A stretch of DNA of 64,000 bases from Chitinophaga filiformis (GTDB lineage: Bacteria > Bacteroidota > Bacteroidia > Chitinophagales > Chitinophagaceae). Below are positions 59,573 through 64,000 of the stretch, one piece after another (the stretch's first letter is position 1; the number at the start of each line of letters is the position of its first letter). Made by a program: the position numbers and the translations under genes. Location of the stretch: positions 344,003 to 408,002 of the forward strand of contig NZ_FNBN01000008.1 in assembly GCF_900102545.1 (NCBI RefSeq). The letters run 5' to 3'. A model generated the notes under the pieces. The model worked only from the letters and a program-made list of their open reading frames with translations, was not told the DNA's origin and did no database searches.

Positions 59573-61363
59573 CTAGTCATCCAACTTGAGTACTGCAAGG
59601 AATGCTTCCTGCGGTACTTCCACATTACCAATCTGGCGCATACGCTTTTTACCTTCTTTCTGTTTTTCCAACAGCTTACGTTTACGGGAGATGTCACCAC
59701 CATAACATTTAGCAGTTACATCTTTACGCATAGCACTGATGGTTTCACGGGCCAGGATCTTGGCGCCGATAGCTGCCTGGATAGCGATCATGAATTGCTG
59801 ACGTGGCAGCAGTTCCTTCAGCTTTTCACACAGCTTACGACCAAAGTCCTGTGCACGGCTGCGGTGGATCAGGGCGCTGAGCGCATCCACCTTATCACCA
59901 TTCAGGAGGATATCCATCTTCACGATATCGCTGTCACGACGACCGATCGGCGCATAATCGAAAGAGGCATAACCACGGGTCTGGCTCTTCAGTTTATCAT
60001 AGAAATCAAATACGATTTCTGTCAAAGGCATTTCAAATATTAATTCAACCCTGGAAGGGGTCAGATAGCTCTGGTTCAGCAGGATACCCCTCTTACCCAG
60101 ACACAGGGTCATAATATTACCGATATAATCCGGCTTGGTGATGATCTGTGCCTTGATGAACGGCTCCTCAATGCGTTCCAGCCTACTGGGATCCGGCATT
60201 TCGGCAGGGTTGTTCACAGTAATAACCTCTTGCCTGGTGGTGTGAGCAATGAAGCTTACGTTCGGTACGGTAGTGATCACTGTCTGATTGAACTCCCTTT
60301 CGAGACGCTCCTGGATGATCTCCATGTGCAGCATACCGAGGAATCCGCATCGGAAACCGAAGCCGAGGGCCTGGGAGGTTTCCAGTTCGAAGGTCAGGGA
60401 AGCATCGTTCAGCTGAAGTTTCTCCATACAGTCACGCAGCTCCTCGAAGTCTTCCGTATTTACAGGGAAGATCCCTGCGAATACCATTGGTTTTACCTCC
60501 TCAAAACCATTGATCGCTTCCGTACTTGGATTGGCGCTCAGGGTGATGGTATCACCTACTTTTACCTCTTTGGCATTTTTGATACCGGTGATGATATATC
60601 CTACGTCGCCGGTCTTAACGGTTTGAGTAGGCTGCAGGCCTAATTTGAGGATACCCACTTCATCAGCATAGTATTCCTGGTCGGTATTGAAGAATTTAAC
60701 TTTATCACCTTTTTTGATGGAACCGTTGTACACCCTGTAATAAGCAATGATACCACGGAAAGAGTTGAATACGCTGTCAAAGATCAGCGCCTGCAGGGGA
60801 GCTTCAGGATCGCCTTTCGGAGCAGGAATGCGTTTTACGATCGCCTCCAGGATCTCCTCAATACCGATACCGGTTTTACCCGAAGCCAGCAGGATCTCTT
60901 CCTCTTTACAACCGATGAGCTCTATGATCTGGTCCTTCACTTCGGGGATCATCGCTCCTTCCATATCGATCTTGTTGATCACGGGGATGATCTCCAGGTC
61001 ATTTTCCAGTGCCAGGTAAAGGTTGGAAATGGTCTGCGCCTGAATACCCTGAGCAGCATCTACAAGCAAGAGCGCACCTTCACAGGCAGCCAGTGCACGG
61101 GATACTTCATAGGAGAAGTCCACGTGACCGGGAGTATCGATCAGGTTAAATACATAGGGCTGTCCCTCGTGAACATAGTTCATCTGGATAGCGTGACTCT
61201 TGATAGTGATCCCCTTTTCTCTTTCCAGGTCCATGTCATCCAGTACCTGTGCCTGCATGTCCCTGTCGGAAATGGTTTTGGTATGTTCTAACAGCCTGTC
61301 AGCCAATGTACTTTTACCGTGGTCGATGTGTGCAATGATGCAAAAATTCCTGATATTCTTCAT
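59573..61363 (-). CDS. lepA: Elongation factor 4 (LepA)
   Basis: Started at MKNIRNFCIIAHIDHGKSTLAD, the universal N-terminus, giving 596 residues; upstream in-frame sequence is not family-like. The GTPase motifs are AHIDHGKST (G1), EKGITIKS (G2), DTPGHVD (G3) and NKIDM (G4). The EF4-specific C-terminal domain ends with RMRQIGNVEVPQEAFLAVLKLDD. LepA acts on ribosomes during translation initiation or under stress, back-translocating or remodelling elongation complexes. It is divergent from the acyl-CoA-binding protein gene. Confidence 0.97.
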   Translation of the reverse strand: MKNIRNFCIIAHIDHGKSTLADRLLEHTKTISDRDMQAQVLDDMDLEREKGITIKSHAIQMNYVHEGQPYVFNLIDTPGHVDFSYEVSRALAACEGALLLVDAAQGIQAQTISNLYLALENDLEIIPVINKIDMEGAMIPEVKDQIIELIGCKEEEILLASGKTGIGIEEILEAIVKRIPAPKGDPEAPLQALIFDSVFNSFRGIIAYYRVYNGSIKKGDKVKFFNTDQEYYADEVGILKLGLQPTQTVKTGDVGYIITGIKNAKEVKVGDTITLSANPSTEAINGFEEVKPMVFAGIFPVNTEDFEELRDCMEKLQLNDASLTFELETSQALGFGFRCGFLGMLHMEIIQERLEREFNQTVITTVPNVSFIAHTTRQEVITVNNPAEMPDPSRLERIEEPFIKAQIITKPDYIGNIMTLCLGKRGILLNQSYLTPSRVELIFEMPLTEIVFDFYDKLKSQTRGYASFDYAPIGRRDSDIVKMDILLNGDKVDALSALIHRSRAQDFGRKLCEKLKELLPRQQFMIAIQAAIGAKILARETISAMRKDVTAKCYGGDISRKRKLLEKQKEGKKRMRQIGNVEVPQEAFLAVLKLDD

Positions 61364-61470
61364 ATATGCTTTTAAAACCAGGCGTTTAACGCCCCGCGTC
61401 AAGCCGCAAAGGTATTTAAATTTTGCTATTCCCGGATAGGTGAACCTGTCGTATTTGATACTATTTTGTC

Positions 61471-61478
61471 TACATTTA
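61471..61478 (+). promoter_or_regulatory. Candidate -7 box (TACATTTA) of the ACBP gene
   Basis: TACATTTA is one base from the consensus, 16 bases before the ATG at 61495. A TTTG at 61454-61457 could act as the -33 element, though the 13-base spacer is short. Confidence 0.35.
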
Positions 61479-61494
61479 ATGTTAAAAAAATCCC

Positions 61495-61752
61495 ATGGAT
61501 CTCCAACAACAGTTCGAAGCAGCCGCTGCAACCAGCAAAACCCTACCCCAAAAACCTGATAATGAAACACTTCTGCAACTTTATTCCCTCTATAAACAAG
61601 CTACCGAGGGCGACGTAAATACAGATCCTCCCACCAATCTTTTTGATTTTGTGGCCAAGGCGAAATATGAGGCATGGCAGAAACTGAAAGGCAAGTCAAA
61701 AGAAGAGGCCCAGCAGGAATATGTGGCGTTGGTTACAAGGTTGAAAGGGTAA
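61495..61752 (+). CDS. Acyl-CoA-binding protein (ACBP)
   Basis: An 85-residue four-helix protein. It follows the ACBP pattern closely: LQQQFEAAAATSKTLPQKPDNETLLQLYSLYKQATEGDVNT in pieces, then FDFVAKAKYEAWQKLKGKSKEEAQQEYV, with the conserved YxLYKQAT, KAKYEAW and Tyr ligand-binding residues. It would bind and buffer medium- and long-chain acyl-CoA in the cytoplasm. ACBPs are uncommon in bacteria but recurrent in Bacteroidota. It is monocistronic. Confidence 0.94.
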   Translation: MDLQQQFEAAAATSKTLPQKPDNETLLQLYSLYKQATEGDVNTDPPTNLFDFVAKAKYEAWQKLKGKSKEEAQQEYVALVTRLKG

Positions 61753-61926
61753 GGAAAGTCATAGTACAGCAGCGGATTGTCTGTCCGGTGGCGTGGGAGG
61801 AAAAAGCATAGTTGATGAACCAGTGTGTGCTGGTCGTAAAACCGCCCTGTAAGGCTGTAAAGGATGATATTGTAGTCTTTCCGGTTTGTTTTCCTTTCCC
61901 GATTCTAATACATGAGCTGTATTGCG

Positions 61927-61934
61927 TACCTTTG
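61927..61934 (+). promoter_or_regulatory. Candidate -7 box (TACCTTTG) of rocD
   Basis: TACCTTTG is a perfect TAnnTTTG match ending seven bases before the rocD ATG, predicting a leaderless or nearly leaderless mRNA. The -33 region is poor. Confidence 0.4.
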
Positions 61935-61941
61935 AAGGGTT

Positions 61942-63174
61942 ATGTTACACGCATCTAAGATTACTGAAAAAACACAGCATTTCCTTGACCTGGAAGAACA
62001 GTATGGCGCCCATAATTACCATCCGCTGCCGGTAGTCCTGAGCCGCGGGGAAGGTGTATTTCTCTGGGATGTAGACGGAAAACGTTATTACGATTTCCTC
62101 TCCGGCTACTCTGCTGTTAACCAGGGCCATTGTCACCCCGTGATCATCCGTGCCCTCATTGAACAGGCACAGAAACTGACCCTGACTTCCCGCGCATTCC
62201 ATAGCGACCTGCTCGGCGAATATGCTGCCTTCATTACCGACTATTTCGGCTACGACAAGGTACTTCCCATGAATACCGGCGTAGAAGCAGTTGAAACAGC
62301 CCTGAAGCTGTGCCGTCGCTGGGGTTATGTGGTAAAAGGTATCCCGGAGAACCAGGCAAAGATCATCGTCTGTGCTAACAACTTCCATGGGCGCACCCTG
62401 AACGTTATCTCCTTTAGCACAGATCCTTCTTCCCGGACTGATTTCGGACCCTTTATGCCGGGTTACGAGATCATCCCTTATAATAATCTGCCTGCCCTTG
62501 AAAAGGCGCTGCAGGACAAGAACGTTGCCGGCTTCCTGGTAGAACCGATCCAGGGAGAAGCAGGTGTCATGGTACCCGACGAGGGCTACCTGGCCAAAGC
62601 CCGTCAGTATTGCGAAGACGCCAATGTACTCTTCATTGCCGACGAGATCCAGACCGGCCTTGCCCGCACAGGTAAAATGCTCTGTTGTGATCACGAAAAT
62701 GTGCGTCCCGATATCCTGATACTGGGTAAAGCCCTTTCCGGAGGAACCTTACCGGCAGCCGCCGTCCTGGCTGACGATGAGATCATGCTCACCATTAAAC
62801 CTGGTGAACACGGCAGCACTTACGGTGGTAATCCGCTAGCCTGCCGGGTAGCTATTACGGCGCTCACAGTCCTGAAGGAAGAAAACATGATAGAGAATGC
62901 TGCCACCATGGGAGAACTCCTGCGACAGGAACTCAAGGCCCTCAATTCGCCTTATATCAGCACCATCCGTGGTAAAGGACTCCTGAACGCTATCGTCATT
63001 CAGCATAACCATCCGGAAGCAGCCTGGGACCTCTGTCTGGCGCTTAAGGACAACGGCTTGCTGGCCAAACCGACCCACGGCGACAAGATCCGTTTCGCGC
63101 CTCCCCTGCTGATCACTGCTACCCAGGTAAGAGAAGCCGTGCAGATCATCGGCAAAAGCCTCGAAACATTATAG
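61942..63174 (+). CDS. rocD: Ornithine--oxo-acid transaminase
   Basis: A 410-residue PLP enzyme of aminotransferase class III that converts ornithine and 2-oxoglutarate to glutamate semialdehyde and glutamate. Conserved parts are YGAHNYHPLPVVLSRGEGVF, YYDFLSGYSAVNQGHCHP, MNTGVEAVETALKLCRRWGY, NNFHGRTL, LFIADEIQTGLARTGKML and the PLP lysine in LILGKALSGG, then HGSTYGGNPLACRVA. The tight match to the ornithine-specific group, including the N-terminus, separates it from ArgD. It links arginine catabolism and proline metabolism. Confidence 0.96.
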   Translation: MLHASKITEKTQHFLDLEEQYGAHNYHPLPVVLSRGEGVFLWDVDGKRYYDFLSGYSAVNQGHCHPVIIRALIEQAQKLTLTSRAFHSDLLGEYAAFITDYFGYDKVLPMNTGVEAVETALKLCRRWGYVVKGIPENQAKIIVCANNFHGRTLNVISFSTDPSSRTDFGPFMPGYEIIPYNNLPALEKALQDKNVAGFLVEPIQGEAGVMVPDEGYLAKARQYCEDANVLFIADEIQTGLARTGKMLCCDHENVRPDILILGKALSGGTLPAAAVLADDEIMLTIKPGEHGSTYGGNPLACRVAITALTVLKEENMIENAATMGELLRQELKALNSPYISTIRGKGLLNAIVIQHNHPEAAWDLCLALKDNGLLAKPTHGDKIRFAPPLLITATQVREAVQIIGKSLETL

Positions 63175-63231
63175 CAGTGTTATAGTACATCAGATACATT
63201 ATACGTTATAGCAGAAATACTATAGCCGCGC

Positions 63232-63876
63232 ATGCCTAAACAACAGAAAGCCATCCGCAGCAGCGGTTGGAGAACGGACTTCCTGATAGGATTTCCTGAT
63301 GGATTATTACTCTTATTTTTCACCACTTTCCTGTTGCATGGCTTGCCTGTAAGCGTACAGCAATTCTATACAGTGAACACCTGTATCTGGATAGCGGGAA
63401 GTCTGCTGGTAATGATCAGCGCTTTCCAGGCCAACCGGGGAGATCTGCAACATGATGAAAGTACCTTGTCCCCGGAAGAAAGACAGAAGCTGGAACGACT
63501 CAACATCAGTGACCCCATCATAGAAAATATCGCTGCAGAAATGCAGAAAGATGCCGTACAATGGGAAGAAACGCTGGCGTCACAACAGGTACAGGAAAAG
63601 CATTTCAACCTCGCCACCGCCATCCGCAGTGGCTTGCTGACTGGCCTCTCCTTCCTTATGGGCGGCATCCTCCCCTTCTTACCCTATCTGCGCGATGAGC
63701 ATTTCTCCGCAGCTGCAAGTAGCAGTGTGCTGTATGTATTCATTGCCACCACCGTATTCAGTTTCCTCAAATCAAGAATGACCAACCAGCCAACCATTCC
63801 GATTATCCTACGGAATCTTGCGTACGGCGCTGCTGTATGGCTGGGCGCGTATATCATCCTGTTGGTGTTTAGATAA
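63232..63876 (+). CDS. VIT1/CCC1-like membrane protein
   Basis: A 214-residue protein with four to five helices. DFLIGFPDGLLLLFFTTFLL in the first helix matches the VIT1/CCC1 iron/manganese transporter pattern, and the middle region (about 80-130) is charged and helical with several Glu residues, as in the metal-binding domain of the family. RSGLLTGLSFLMGGILPFLPYL fits the fourth helix. Metal transport is likely but the ion is unknown. A 57-base gap separates it from rocD. Confidence 0.82.
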   Translation: MPKQQKAIRSSGWRTDFLIGFPDGLLLLFFTTFLLHGLPVSVQQFYTVNTCIWIAGSLLVMISAFQANRGDLQHDESTLSPEERQKLERLNISDPIIENIAAEMQKDAVQWEETLASQQVQEKHFNLATAIRSGLLTGLSFLMGGILPFLPYLRDEHFSAAASSSVLYVFIATTVFSFLKSRMTNQPTIPIILRNLAYGAAVWLGAYIILLVFR

Positions 63877-63889
63877 ATACCCCCCCGCA

Positions 63890-64000
63890 TTTTCCCAGGG
63901 TTGTCACCCGGGGCTACAAACAATACAACCCCTAACAGGGTTGATTGATGTTTTGTTGTCGTTATCGGATTTCGGTGATACCACCCGTTTTCCCGGGGTT
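63890..64000 (+). repeat. Dispersed intergenic repeat, copy C (continues past the window)
   Basis: GTTGTCACCCGGGGCTACAA followed by ACAATACAACCCCTAACAGG and ATGTTTTGTTG aligns with copy A at 19251-19320 and with the minus strand of copy B. Inside, AACCCCTAACAGGGTT is a near-perfect hairpin. The last bases CCCGGGGTT look like the start of another GC-rich arm cut by the window end. Confidence 0.55.

Overview
The window looks like a chromosomal segment of a Bacteroidota bacterium, most likely Chitinophagaceae and close to Chitinophaga. The evidence is three large TonB-plug/OMP beta-barrel proteins, a GLPGLI-family protein, a TPR histidine kinase, LytS/LytTR regulation, futalosine-type menaquinone synthesis (MqnA), the DUF4130/radical-SAM repair pair, and repeated TAnnTTTG promoter boxes instead of sigma70 -10 boxes. 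I see no transposase, integrase, phage gene or CRISPR array. Genes are dense and mostly intact.

Layout. 1-10.6 kb: a partial YhcH-like gene; a histidine kinase/OmpR regulator pair followed by an OMP barrel and a GLPGLI protein; a second OMP barrel; a LytS/LytTR pair. 10.6-20.3 kb: an orphan molybdenum hydroxylase large subunit, an FMN reductase, two outer-membrane barrels, a SelW-like Rdx protein, a TPR histidine kinase and a YpfJ-type zinc peptidase. 20.4-25.7 kb: a C-terminally shortened DUF4132 (MolR-like) gene, a degenerate tRNA-Ala-like sequence, then fdhD and an FdhF/YdeP-type molybdopterin oxidoreductase. 25.7-36.8 kb: an Omp85-like protein, a DUF695-RraB protein, a third OMP barrel with a hotdog thioesterase, a repeat-rich spacer, an ABC exporter, two small lipoproteins, MgtC and DUF763. 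36.75-41.1 kb: an apparently complete but orphan TPP riboswitch on the minus strand, endonuclease V, a methyltransferase, and the DUF4130/radical-SAM repair pair, whose radical-SAM gene carries a one-base frameshift.

41.1-48.3 kb holds the most coherent pathway. A UbiA-type phosphoribosyltransferase, DprE1-like oxidase, DprE2-like reductase and HAD phosphatase form a tightly coupled operon. It is divergent from a polytopic GT-C-like protein. Together they suggest synthesis of a polyprenyl-phosphate-linked pentose (arabinofuranose donor in actinobacteria) and possibly its transfer to an envelope glycan. A fatty acid desaturase follows.

48.7-64 kb: a class 3 lipase whose upstream region contains three diverged copies of its own start region, a remnant of a short-chain dehydrogenase behind an orphan peptide-binding lipoprotein, an M1 peptidase, and then mainly core metabolism and housekeeping (mqnA, purB, yraN, manA, DUF6580, lepA, an acyl-CoA-binding protein, rocD, a VIT1-like transporter). 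Three copies of a GC-rich dispersed intergenic repeat lie at 19.25, 31.8 and 63.9 kb.

The two most notable non-coding items are the orphan TPP riboswitch (36773-36929) and the tRNA-like leader of fdhD. All family names come from reading motifs by eye; no database search was run.
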